Shown here piece after piece: positions 1 through 7,842 of a DNA stretch of 64,000 nucleotides. The notes beneath the pieces are model-generated. The model was not told the DNA's origin and searched no databases. It worked only from the letters and a program-made list of their open reading frames with translations. The DNA comes from a virus. Location: positions 20,229 through 84,228 of the IMG/VR virus record IMGVR_UViG_3300025426_000021, one strand, 5' to 3'. Within the stretch, counting starts at the first letter, position 1, and each line of letters opens with the position of its first letter. The position numbers and the translations under genes were made by a program.

Positions 1-1835
1 TTGGTGGGGGTTCATGCCCAACAATACATCAGTTCTCAGATTTAAACAGCAACGGTGTAGGTATGATTGTGCTTAACGAAGCTCAAACAACCATTAATGA
101 AAAGTTTGAAGGTTTATACGTTAACTTAGCAGATAACACAGGTTTAAATCCTACATCTAATTTTAACGAAATCAACAACATCTATACTATTGTAAGCGAT
201 ACAACATACTTTGACCCAACAGTAGGTACTGGTACCCATCAGTATCAAGTTATACCAAGTAGCCGTTTAGACTTCCAGTTATCTGCTACAAATACAGACC
301 CTAATGTAAGTCTTTCTCATATTGTTGAAAATATTCCTTCATACGATATTGCTAACATTAACGGTACAAGCAACGAGTTTAACGATTTAGGTATCTTATC
401 ACTATTTAAGATCAAGACTTCACCTTTTGCTGCTAACCCATTACAGTTAACTTATAACTTAGTAGAAGGTTACGCAACATCGTTCTATTCTAACCGTACT
501 GTACAAGATGTTAACGGTGGTGCTCCTAAGAACGACTTTATACAGACAGTTGTTAACAACGCTTCAAAGAACTTAACAGTTTACGTTAACCCAAATATTT
601 CAAACCAACTTACTTGGTTAGACAATAACGGTAATGCACAAAAATCAGTAAGAGTTATTAATACAGATCTTTACTCAACTGAAGCTTCACTAGCTACAAA
701 AGGGTGGCAGGTAGCTGATAAGTTATTCCCATTAGGTGTTTATGCTCCTACATTAGATACAACTAATAACAAAGTTATCGGTGATATTGGTGCAAAGTTA
801 GACAATGCTTTAGAGCTAGCTGCAAATGCTGATACAGTAAACATTGACGTTGTAGTTGATGCAGGTCTTTCAACTATTGCAGGCGGTACTTGCCAACTTT
901 CCGGCACATTTGACGATACATTATTTGATACAACTGTACAAGCTGCTTTAACTAACTTATCAAAGTCAGATGGTACTTATAATGCTTCAGCAAATCCTTA
1001 TACAATAGCTTGGAGCAACATTACAAGCAAGTTCGTTAACTTCACAACAAATACTCGTAAAGATTGTATCTTTATTTCTGACCCATTACGTCAAGTATTT
1101 GTACAAGGTATTAACTATAAAATATTAAGCGACAAGTCTAAGAACTTCTCACAAAACGTTTACTGGCCTTTACGTAATCTTTATTCTGGTACAAACTCAA
1201 GTTATGCTGCAACTTATGGTAACTGGGTCTTAATACAAGATTCATTTACTAACAAGCCAACATGGTTACCATTCTCTGGTTTTGCTTCTGCGTTATACAC
1301 AACTAACGATTCAGTTGCTTATCCATGGGCTGCACCAGCTGGTTTAAGTCGTGGTGTTATTAACGGTATTGTTGACATTGCTGTTAACCCAAATCAAAAA
1401 CAACGCGATTTACTTTATAAGATCTCGGTTAACCCAGTAGTAAACTTCCCTGGTTCTGGCTTCTCAATACAAGGTCAAAAGACATTATTAGCTACACCAA
1501 GTGCATTTGATCGTATTAATGTTCGTCGTTTATTCCTCTTCTTAGAGAAATCAGTTCTTAATACAAGCAGAAGCTTTGTATTTGAACCAAACACAACATT
1601 TACACAGAATCGCTTAGTAAACACAATCGACCCCGTATTTAAGTTAGCTAAGAATACTCAAGGCATTTACGACTACTTAATCGTATGTAACTCTACTAAC
1701 AACACACCTAGTGTTGTTGATGACAACTCACTTGTAGTAGATATCTACATTAAACCAGTTCGTACTGCAGAGTTTATCTTAGTAAACTTCTATGCTACTA
1801 AGACATCTCAGAACTTCCAAGAGTTATTACAATAA
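1..1835 (+). CDS. 18: Contractile tail sheath protein (T4 gp18-like), 5'-truncated by the window edge
   Basis: This gene enters from the left edge: the reading frame is open from base 3 and has no stop before the first in-window ATG at 63, so that ATG is probably internal. The visible part is about 610 residues, close to the T4 sheath protein (659). The C-terminal third carries the conserved sheath signature: PWAAPAGLSRG near residue 420, then a ...GQKTLL...FDRINVRRLFLFLEKS stretch (the part that interlocks neighbouring subunits) and a final beta-rich IYIKPVRTAEFILVNF segment. The sheath surrounds the tube and contracts at infection. The tube gene follows immediately, as in T4. The identity is secure; only the 5' end is missing. 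Confidence 0.93.
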   Translation, partial: GGGSCPTIHQFSDLNSNGVGMIVLNEAQTTINEKFEGLYVNLADNTGLNPTSNFNEINNIYTIVSDTTYFDPTVGTGTHQYQVIPSSRLDFQLSATNTDPNVSLSHIVENIPSYDIANINGTSNEFNDLGILSLFKIKTSPFAANPLQLTYNLVEGYATSFYSNRTVQDVNGGAPKNDFIQTVVNNASKNLTVYVNPNISNQLTWLDNNGNAQKSVRVINTDLYSTEASLATKGWQVADKLFPLGVYAPTLDTTNNKVIGDIGAKLDNALELAANADTVNIDVVVDAGLSTIAGGTCQLSGTFDDTLFDTTVQAALTNLSKSDGTYNASANPYTIAWSNITSKFVNFTTNTRKDCIFISDPLRQVFVQGINYKILSDKSKNFSQNVYWPLRNLYSGTNSSYAATYGNWVLIQDSFTNKPTWLPFSGFASALYTTNDSVAYPWAAPAGLSRGVINGIVDIAVNPNQKQRDLLYKISVNPVVNFPGSGFSIQGQKTLLATPSAFDRINVRRLFLFLEKSVLNTSRSFVFEPNTTFTQNRLVNTIDPVFKLAKNTQGIYDYLIVCNSTNNTPSVVDDNSLVVDIYIKPVRTAEFILVNFYATKTSQNFQELLQ

Positions 1836-1841
1836 CCTTAA

Positions 1842-1849
1842 CATAAATA
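1842..1849 (+). promoter_or_regulatory. Late-promoter-like octamer before the tail tube gene
   Basis: CATAAATA, differing from the T4 late octamer TATAAATA only in the first base. The TAAATA part begins 12 nt before the ATG of the tube gene at 1856. It belongs to the recurring late-promoter/start-codon arrangement of this genome. Confidence 0.55.
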
Positions 1850-1855
1850 TTTAAT

Positions 1856-2377
1856 ATGTCACAAACAATACAAGACTTCTATAGAGTAGCACAGCAAAGA
1901 GACTTTGCACGTGACTACATGTTACGGGTAGTTTCTATCGGTAATAACACGTTCAACGAAGACGATTTCGTTTACATTACTACTGCTACACTACCTTCTA
2001 GAGACATTCAAAACCAAACAGCTACTTATATGGGTCTAGATTTTAACTTCCCAGGCACTGTAAAGTACCCAGGAAGCAATGGATGGAATATTGAGTTCCG
2101 TGCTGATAAAGCTAACGTTCTTCGTAACAAACTTGAAGATTGGCAAAGAGGTCAAGTATTCAATGATGCTACAAGCACAGGTGACTTATCAGTAAGAGGT
2201 CCTGAATCTCTTATCCAACTACATCAAGTAGACGATAAACTCAATGTTCTTAACATTTTTAACCTATACGGAGCATATGTACAAAAGCTCGGTGAACTAA
2301 AGTATGATACTGCTGGTACTGGTAAACCTTTAACGTTTACTGCTACATTAGCATATCACTACTGGACAAGAGGTTAA
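1856..2377 (+). CDS. 19: Major tail tube protein (T4 gp19-like)
   Basis: The 173-residue product matches the T4 tube protein in length (163) and position directly behind the sheath gene. It begins with the typical N-terminal helix (TIQDFYRVAQQRDFARDYMLRV), has the TLPSRDIQNQ loop and the FNFPGTVKYPGSNGW segment shared by phage tube subunits, and ends in a beta strand (LTFTATLAYHYWT). Hexameric rings of this protein form the inner tail tube through which DNA passes. There is no Shine-Dalgarno sequence; a TAAATA element lies 12 nt before the ATG. A hairpin terminator follows the stop. Confidence 0.9.
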   Translation: MSQTIQDFYRVAQQRDFARDYMLRVVSIGNNTFNEDDFVYITTATLPSRDIQNQTATYMGLDFNFPGTVKYPGSNGWNIEFRADKANVLRNKLEDWQRGQVFNDATSTGDLSVRGPESLIQLHQVDDKLNVLNIFNLYGAYVQKLGELKYDTAGTGKPLTFTATLAYHYWTRG

Positions 2378-2396
2378 TCAGTAGTTATTTGTTATT

Positions 2397-2422
2397 AACC
2401 CGACTGCAAAGTCGGGTTTTTT
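2397..2422 (+). terminator. Rho-independent terminator after the tail tube gene
   Basis: The inverted repeat AACCCGAC / GTCGGGTT with a six-base loop (TGCAAA) is followed by a run of six T. It lies 20 nt after the tube gene stop and just before a late-promoter-like element, so it separates sheath/tube transcription from the next late unit. Confidence 0.88.
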
Positions 2423-2433
2423 ATTGTTCTAAG

Positions 2434-2441
2434 CTTAAGTA
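2434..2441 (+). promoter_or_regulatory. Late-promoter-like TAAGTA element, 11 nt from ATG
   Basis: CTTAAGTA aligns with T4 TATAAATA at the last six positions with one change (TAAGTA for TAAATA). Its TAAGTA begins exactly 11 nt before the ATG at 2447. It stands directly behind a terminator, where a new promoter is expected. Confidence 0.6.
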
Positions 2442-2446
2442 TTAGT

Positions 2447-2977
2447 ATGGCATTACAGGATTTTAATACTGCAGTTCAAGATTTTGGATTCGGCAAAAAA
2501 TATAGCTTCCAAGTGACTGATCTTCAAGGTCCGCCAAGCTTGGTAAGTTTTAATGCTAAACAATGGCTGTATGTAGAATCTCTTACTATACCCTCAAGAA
2601 AGACAAATACAACAAAAGTACCGTACAAAGCTTTTGATTTTGTGGTTCCAACCAATACTTCTTTTCCGGAGAATGAAAGCTGGAAAGTAAACTTTTTTTC
2701 AGATGAAAAATTAAAAATTAGAAGGCTCTTTGACACTTGGAGTGAAGCAACATACAAGTTTACAAATAATTATGGTGGTGGTAACTTAGGTTTTGGTAAC
2801 TGTAACCTAGAAATAACAATAAACGATGATAAAGGTTCTACAAAAAAAGCTTTTACTCTGTACGGAGTGTATCCAGTTTTAATAGGTAGTATGGAATATA
2901 ATGTATCTGATGCAGGTACAACTGTAGCTAAGGTTCCGGTTACTTTAGCATTCCAATATTTTGATAGTAAGTATTAA
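2447..2977 (+). CDS. Tail-tube-fold paralogue (gp19-like), second copy
   Basis: The 176-residue protein resembles the tube protein upstream: an N-terminal ALQDFNTAVQDFGFGKKYSFQV helix, an LTIPSRKTNTTKVPYKAFDF loop matching TLPSRDIQNQ of the tube protein, a SFPENESWKVNFFSDE segment and a terminal VPVTLAFQYFD strand. The fold assignment is from this internal comparison. It may be a minor tube or tube-baseplate joining subunit (T4 uses the same fold in gp48 and gp54); the exact role is not visible. It starts 11 nt after a TAAGTA element and has no Shine-Dalgarno sequence. Confidence 0.75.
   Translation: MALQDFNTAVQDFGFGKKYSFQVTDLQGPPSLVSFNAKQWLYVESLTIPSRKTNTTKVPYKAFDFVVPTNTSFPENESWKVNFFSDEKLKIRRLFDTWSEATYKFTNNYGGGNLGFGNCNLEITINDDKGSTKKAFTLYGVYPVLIGSMEYNVSDAGTTVAKVPVTLAFQYFDSKY
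2966..2973 (+). promoter_or_regulatory. Late-promoter-like TAAGTA element overlapping the previous stop
   Basis: AGTAAGTA, with TAAGTA starting at 2968, 11 nt before the ATG at 2979. It lies inside the last codons of the upstream gene. The exact spacing favours the ATG at 2979 over an upstream TTG at 2961 that would overlap the previous gene. Confidence 0.6.
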
Positions 2978-2978
2978 T

Positions 2979-3605
2979 ATGTCGGATTACACTTCCCAAG
3001 ATTTAAATGCTTTTTACCGCGCAATACAACTGTACGGGTTCTCACGCGATTTTCAAGCTAGGGTAGATAGTATTTCGATTAACAATAAATTTTTTGTAGT
3101 TCCAGGTGTTGGTACAGACACACAAGCACCTCTTTTGTATATAAAAGATTTTACTATACCGGGCGTTAAAAAAGCAGTCGCTTCTGTAAAATATCAAGGG
3201 GTAGACTTTCATGCCCCTGGTACAAGAGATTTCGGTGATAGTAAGAACTGGGCAGTTACTTTCTATACAGATCAAAACTTAATATTTAAAACTTGGCTAC
3301 AAAACAGACTTATTGAATCAGCTTCTAATACTTCTAATTCATCAAATCATATACCTAACGATAATGATTACGCACAAATTTCAGTTTATAATGATAGTCT
3401 TCAAAAAGTAGCTAGTTATAAAATAAACGGTTTATTTGTTATAGATGTACCTAGTCAAACATATGATGTGTCTGGTGGTGGTAAGATACAAGAACTAAAA
3501 GTGGTGTTCGGCTATCAAAACTGGACTACATTACCAGTACAAGCAAACTTGGTGAAAACATCTGCTGATCAAGCTATAACAGCTAATTCATTATTAGGTA
3601 TTTAA
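2979..3605 (+). CDS. Tail-tube-fold paralogue (gp19-like), third copy
   Basis: The 208-residue protein shares with the two preceding gene products the N-terminal helix (DLNAFYRAIQLYGFSRDFQARV), a FTIPGVKKAVASVKYQGVDF loop, a GTRDFGDSKNWAVTFYTD segment and a late LKVVFGYQNW strand. It is longer at the C-terminus than the tube protein. Probably a minor tube, tube-cap or baseplate-tube component. An in-frame TTG at 2961 could add six residues, but the ATG at 2979 comes just after the preceding stop and sits 11 nt behind a TAAGTA element, so it is preferred. Confidence 0.72.
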   Translation: MSDYTSQDLNAFYRAIQLYGFSRDFQARVDSISINNKFFVVPGVGTDTQAPLLYIKDFTIPGVKKAVASVKYQGVDFHAPGTRDFGDSKNWAVTFYTDQNLIFKTWLQNRLIESASNTSNSSNHIPNDNDYAQISVYNDSLQKVASYKINGLFVIDVPSQTYDVSGGGKIQELKVVFGYQNWTTLPVQANLVKTSADQAITANSLLGI

Positions 3606-3606
3606 A

Positions 3607-4263
3607 ATGAATCGTATAACAGATATAAATACGTTTCTGACACAAGTACTGTCAAACCCTAACTTTCATATACCTGTTGAAGCGAATTTTATTGTAGGGT
3701 TTAGTGACTTACAAGAAAGAATAATTCCGAACTTATCAACTGCAAAAGTACCAGATCAAACCAGCGGGGTGGCTAATTTGTGGTCTAAGATACCAGATAA
3801 TGATATCTTTTTTGCAAACGGAGTATCTTTACCAGGAGAAACAATAAAAGCTGGTAGAGCAGGATTCTCGGCTAGCGGTGAAACCCTGTATGGTGGTCTT
3901 TTATCAAGCCCTGTACTGAACGGTCGTACTGATTTAGTACCTTTAGAAATAGACTTTCTAGAAACGAACCAATCTTTTGTTGATAACGTTATAAGACCAT
4001 GGATTATTAATGCATCTCATTTTGGTTTGTTTGCAAGGGATAGCAGTCAGTCTGCACAAAATCAAAATTTTAAAACAAATATTACTATTAATTTTTTAGA
4101 TAAACAAGGTAGTGATTCTGACTTTGTAAGTCGTAAAAGAATTTATTACGAAAACGCCGTACCGATAAGTGTTGCAGCTGCAAACTTTAACTACGGTGGT
4201 TCTAAAGCAGGTGTTCGTAGTATAAAAACCACGTGGTTATATTCTACATACTCGATAAGTTAA
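3607..4263 (+). CDS. Tail/baseplate protein, possibly tube-like
   Basis: The 218-residue protein is not firmly recognised. It lies one base after the third tube-like gene in a virion gene run. It has an ISLPGE-like turn (GVSLPGETIKAGRAGF), a DLVPLEIDFLE strand, then NVIRPWIINASHFGLFARD and a NITINFLDK...RIYYENAVPISV region. That order of strands and helix recalls tube-fold baseplate proteins such as T4 gp54, but the similarity is weak. It starts behind TAGGTATTTAAA, a diverged form of the late element. Role inferred from position: tube end or baseplate junction. Confidence 0.5.
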   Translation: MNRITDINTFLTQVLSNPNFHIPVEANFIVGFSDLQERIIPNLSTAKVPDQTSGVANLWSKIPDNDIFFANGVSLPGETIKAGRAGFSASGETLYGGLLSSPVLNGRTDLVPLEIDFLETNQSFVDNVIRPWIINASHFGLFARDSSQSAQNQNFKTNITINFLDKQGSDSDFVSRKRIYYENAVPISVAAANFNYGGSKAGVRSIKTTWLYSTYSIS

Positions 4264-4269
4264 TAGGCA

Positions 4270-5190
4270 ATGCCTTTTAAGTTAAATGCTTATCTCCCTA
4301 GTAAACAACTAGAAGTACAGATAAAAGAGCTCTGTTATAAACAATATAGAGAGCTTGTTAAAAGCTTATACAACACTGATAAGAAAGAAACCTTACAACA
4401 ATACAACTCTATACTAGAGGATCTTTGTCCGGATATAGTTGGTAAAGATATAACGTTTGAAGATAAGCTTTATTTGCTGTTGACTGTACGCAACTACTGT
4501 GTTAGTCCGGATTTAAAGTTAAAATGTACATTACCGGATAAAACTACCTTTAACTATACAATACCAGTTGATACTATCATTACCAAGGTTAAAAATATTA
4601 ATAAATCCGGTAAGGTAACTGTAGATGACATTGCTGTAGAGTATTCTAGTTATAAAGTGAGAGATGAACATGTTTTTCTTAGTAATAACAAAGATATACT
4701 TGTAGTATTAGCGTCTTATATAGATAACATAAAGACAGATACCCTAAATGTAGATTTTAAGGATTTTCCGTTAAACGAAAGAACAATGATTATAAACTCA
4801 TTACCTCAATCCGTTGTAAACGAGCTTATAAAAAGTATAGTTGCTAAAGAAGAAGAACTTAACTTAATAGACCTAATATTAGTAAAGGATCCTACAAATG
4901 ATAAAACGTTGTTGAGACTTTCATGTAGTGTTACTTTTGAAGTATTACAAAAGATGATCGAGTTCTTGTTTACAGAGAACTTAAACAACATTTATAGAAC
5001 TTTATACAATGCTGTTAAACATTTAGATTTTACCCCAGAATACGTAGATAGTATTACTCCTGTTGAAATACAGGTTTATTGGATGTACTTTATGCAGGAT
5101 AAAGCTGAAGCTGCTAAAAATAATACTCAAAACCCTTCACCTGGATTTAATCCACCGACTAGCACACCTAACTCAGAGCTAGGATTCTAA
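4270..5190 (+). CDS. gp26-like baseplate assembly protein (T4_baseplate family), first copy
   Basis: The 306-residue protein opens with NAYLPSKQLEVQIKELCYKQYRELVKSL, then an acidic helical region with DITFEDKLYLLLTVRNYC. This LPS...K.Y/H......D...LLL.LR pattern is what I know of the T4 gp26/gp51-type baseplate assembly proteins. The next gene encodes the same architecture, so the two are paralogues. Such proteins help assemble the hub or act as tape-measure chaperones, and the tape measure gene lies two genes downstream. The last 30 residues are low-complexity (Pro, Asn, Thr). Confidence 0.55.
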   Translation: MPFKLNAYLPSKQLEVQIKELCYKQYRELVKSLYNTDKKETLQQYNSILEDLCPDIVGKDITFEDKLYLLLTVRNYCVSPDLKLKCTLPDKTTFNYTIPVDTIITKVKNINKSGKVTVDDIAVEYSSYKVRDEHVFLSNNKDILVVLASYIDNIKTDTLNVDFKDFPLNERTMIINSLPQSVVNELIKSIVAKEEELNLIDLILVKDPTNDKTLLRLSCSVTFEVLQKMIEFLFTENLNNIYRTLYNAVKHLDFTPEYVDSITPVEIQVYWMYFMQDKAEAAKNNTQNPSPGFNPPTSTPNSELGF

Positions 5191-5198
5191 GAATACCG

Positions 5199-5206
5199 GG
5201 TAAGTA
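5199..5206 (+). promoter_or_regulatory. Late-promoter-like TAAGTA element, 11 nt from ATG
   Basis: GGTAAGTA; TAAGTA begins at 5201, 11 nt before the ATG at 5212. The 14-base string from the T to the ATG is identical to the one at 5991-6004 (TAAGTATTTTTATG). Confidence 0.65.
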
Positions 5207-5211
5207 TTTTT

Positions 5212-5970
5212 ATGCCTAATGTAAATGATTTCCTAGCAAGTCTTAATACCCTTGCTGAAAAAAACTCTATCGATGTTTATTTGCCTACACTACAAAGAAG
5301 TGTAAAGTTTAAACCTGTTACAGCTAAACAACATAAAAGCCTGTACACCTGTGTTAGAGATAATGTAATATATAATACAAAGTTTTTTATATTAACACAT
5401 GATATTATTAAAGATAACTGTCTAGAACCAGATGTTATAAAGCAGCTTACCATTATTGACAGAGTTTTTGTATTGCTTGCACTAAGAAAAGATATTCTAG
5501 GTACAACTATAAAACAGAAAAATGCTGACTTTAGTAACTGTATACAAGCAGCTACTAGTGTAACATTACCGGTTAATGAAACATTTGTTAATAGTGGAGT
5601 AAAAATAGAAGTACAAGTACCTACCCTTGAAGATGCTTATAACATGGAAAAAGAGTTAAGAGGTAATTTAGAGCCTAAAACTCTAACTGTTGATATGCTC
5701 ACTCAAGAAGTTATTTTAAACAGTCTATGCAAATATATTAAAAACATCTGGATAGTAGGAGAAAGCGAGGACACAGATTTAAACTTTAGCTCTTTTTCGT
5801 ATAAAGATCGTATAACTTTAATAGAGCAGTTACCAGCTACTGTTCTTACTTCTATGCAAAGTTTTGCAGGTAAAGTAACAAGCATACAAGATAATGCTAC
5901 TAAAGCACTAGCTAACGACAATACAGAGGTACAGTTCTTTATTAACGCGGATTTCTTTTTATCCGAGTGA
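5212..5970 (+). CDS. gp26-like baseplate assembly protein, second copy
   Basis: The 252-residue protein repeats the plan of the preceding gene: DVYLPTLQRSVKFKPVTAKQHKSL near the N-terminus, then a helical stretch and TIIDRVFVLLALRKDI, matching DITFEDKLYLLLTVR in its neighbour. It is assigned to the same T4 gp26/gp51-type assembly family on that internal likeness. It probably acts in baseplate hub assembly or as a tail assembly chaperone ahead of the tape measure gene. It ends in TGA, which shows that TGA is a normal stop here. It starts 11 nt after a TAAGTA element. Confidence 0.55.
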   Translation: MPNVNDFLASLNTLAEKNSIDVYLPTLQRSVKFKPVTAKQHKSLYTCVRDNVIYNTKFFILTHDIIKDNCLEPDVIKQLTIIDRVFVLLALRKDILGTTIKQKNADFSNCIQAATSVTLPVNETFVNSGVKIEVQVPTLEDAYNMEKELRGNLEPKTLTVDMLTQEVILNSLCKYIKNIWIVGESEDTDLNFSSFSYKDRITLIEQLPATVLTSMQSFAGKVTSIQDNATKALANDNTEVQFFINADFFLSE

Positions 5971-5988
5971 CATAAGGACAGTTTAATA

Positions 5989-5996
5989 CCTAAGTA
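5989..5996 (+). promoter_or_regulatory. Late-promoter-like TAAGTA element before the tape measure gene
   Basis: CCTAAGTA; TAAGTA begins at 5991, 11 nt before the ATG at 6002. It lies in a real intergenic gap after the TGA stop at 5968-5970. Confidence 0.65.
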
Positions 5997-6001
5997 TTTT
6001 T

Positions 6002-7834
6002 ATGTCCGAAGAGACTGATCAACAGGTATTAGAGTCTAATGCTTCTTTAACTGAAGCAATAGGTAAGCTTGCGGATGCTTTAACTAAAAGTAGCAAGTTA
6101 GGTGCACAAAGTAAATCCCTGGTTGATTTAATAGGAGAGTTAAACGAAAAAGTAGATAAGATCGGTAAGCAGGTTGCTACTGGTGTTAAGGAAGGTATAT
6201 CTGGTGTTTCTGGTGCATCTTCTTTTGTTACTACAGATAAAGAAGGTAGATTAGAAGAAATATACGAAAAGGATCAAGTCATAAGAGAGGCTTTAAGAAT
6301 ATTATCGGAAAAGGAAAGAAACTTTGAAAAAAGCGGAGAAAAAGAAAAACTCCAAGATGTAGAAACTGCAACTAAATCTAGGTTAAGTCAAGTAGAGGGG
6401 TTTTTTAGTAGATATATACCAAGCTCTATACAAGGTATATTAAGCTTTTTAGGCGGTAAAGAAATATTAGAATCTGTAAACAAATCTGTAATAAACAGTA
6501 TAACAGGCATGTTTGCAGGGAAAGAAAAAGAGAAAGCTGATGACCTGAAAAGAGCAAGAGAGCAAATTTATAAAGATAGAGATGAACAAGAGAATAAGAG
6601 ACGGGAAAGCGACGAGACTAATGAAAACAGAAAAAAAGCTTACGAAACTTATTGGTCAGGAGATATAATACCGGAAAGCAATTTAAATAATACAGGAGAA
6701 TCGGTTAAGACTGATATGTCTATAGTACCAGTTAATAGGGAAGATAGTCTAGGAGGTAAAAACAAAAAATCAGTAAACAATGTTGAAAACGAAGGCTCGT
6801 CTGAAGCAGTAACAAAAGATAACGCTATTCTTAGCGAAGAAGCATCAGAGATAAAAGTTTCAATAGTAGATATTAAGCCAGAAGTATTAAACAGCTTGGC
6901 AGCGGCAATAAAAGATGCATTAACAGAAAAGCGTTCATTAACAAGTGAAAATGATACTTCTACAGCAGGTAAGGTACCCTCATCCTCAGTTGAGACGGTA
7001 AGCACATCTGTACCTGAAGCACCAAGGCCAGGAGAACTTGAAGTATTACCTGAAGAGGAACCGGCAACTCCAGTCTCTTTTATAAACACTTTAAGAAATG
7101 TTACTTCATCAGGTAAAGACTCAGGTAAAGAACAACAAGAAGGAAATCAATCGCCAAACTCTAGTTTAAATACTAACATTTTAACTGGGATTGAGCAAGG
7201 AGCAGGTAAAGCTGCTACGCAAATGTTATTACCTTTGCTTGTTTCAGCAGCTACAAATCTTTTATTGGGCGGACCTGAAAACCCAGTTGCAGATGTTGCT
7301 AGTGCTTGGACATACGAAGAAATGTCAACGCTGGGAGGTGCTGCAAAAGGTGGGGATATAAAAAAAGACGTACCTATTGTGGTAGGAGAAGAAGGACCGG
7401 AAGTATTTGTTCCAAGTAATAATGGTACTGTAATACCTAATGATAAAATAAAAGATACTGATAGTGTTGCAGCCACCCCTGCAATAGAAAAACTTACTTC
7501 TCTGTTTTCTTCTACTAGTACTGATAAGCAAACCACAGTAACAGCTTTACCTTCAGAAGAGCTTAAAACTATTTCAAACGTAACTAATATAAATAATGAT
7601 TCTAATATGTTATTAAGTGAAGTTAATAAAACTTTGCTTGATATAAGCAGTAAGTTAGAAAATAACTTAAAAAACCCTGTTAATCAACCTGCTACAGCAA
7701 ATACAGCTGGTGTTATGAGTAGTAGCAGTACTAATAATAATAGTAGTATTAATATAACAACAAATAGTAGCCCTATAACCAATTCGCGTATAATAACGGA
7801 TACTATGTTATATAGAAGGAGAGCTCTAGCTTAA
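6002..7834 (+). CDS. 29: Tail tape measure protein (T4 gp29-like)
   Basis: At 610 residues it is close to T4 gp29 (590). The N-terminal half is predicted helical and coiled-coil (heptad-rich LADALTKSSK...IGELNEKVDKIGKQV; highly charged KEKEKADDLKRAREQIYKD near residues 175-195). A hydrophobic stretch near 400-420 (TQMLLPLLVSAATNLLLGG) could enter the host membrane. Around residues 450-475 it has the common tape-measure C-terminal motif AKGGDI...PIVVGEEGPEVFVPSN. The last 80 residues are Asn/Ser-rich. The protein fills the tube lumen and sets tail length. Assignment rests on the motif, the length and the position between assembly-protein and gp48-like genes. Confidence 0.8.
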   Translation: MSEETDQQVLESNASLTEAIGKLADALTKSSKLGAQSKSLVDLIGELNEKVDKIGKQVATGVKEGISGVSGASSFVTTDKEGRLEEIYEKDQVIREALRILSEKERNFEKSGEKEKLQDVETATKSRLSQVEGFFSRYIPSSIQGILSFLGGKEILESVNKSVINSITGMFAGKEKEKADDLKRAREQIYKDRDEQENKRRESDETNENRKKAYETYWSGDIIPESNLNNTGESVKTDMSIVPVNREDSLGGKNKKSVNNVENEGSSEAVTKDNAILSEEASEIKVSIVDIKPEVLNSLAAAIKDALTEKRSLTSENDTSTAGKVPSSSVETVSTSVPEAPRPGELEVLPEEEPATPVSFINTLRNVTSSGKDSGKEQQEGNQSPNSSLNTNILTGIEQGAGKAATQMLLPLLVSAATNLLLGGPENPVADVASAWTYEEMSTLGGAAKGGDIKKDVPIVVGEEGPEVFVPSNNGTVIPNDKIKDTDSVAATPAIEKLTSLFSSTSTDKQTTVTALPSEELKTISNVTNINNDSNMLLSEVNKTLLDISSKLENNLKNPVNQPATANTAGVMSSSSTNNNSSINITTNSSPITNSRIITDTMLYRRRALA

Positions 7835-7837
7835 GTA
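7830..7837 (+). promoter_or_regulatory. Late-promoter-like TAAGTA element overlapping the tape measure stop
   Basis: CTTAAGTA; TAAGTA begins at 7832, 11 nt before the ATG at 7843, and includes the stop codon of the tape measure gene. Confidence 0.6.
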
Positions 7838-7842
7838 ATATT

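Noticed and set aside
6649-7536. Long open frames on the minus strand inside the tape measure gene
   Set aside because: They mirror the codon pattern of the plus-strand gene, have no promoter or coupling, and the plus-strand product carries clear tape-measure motifs.
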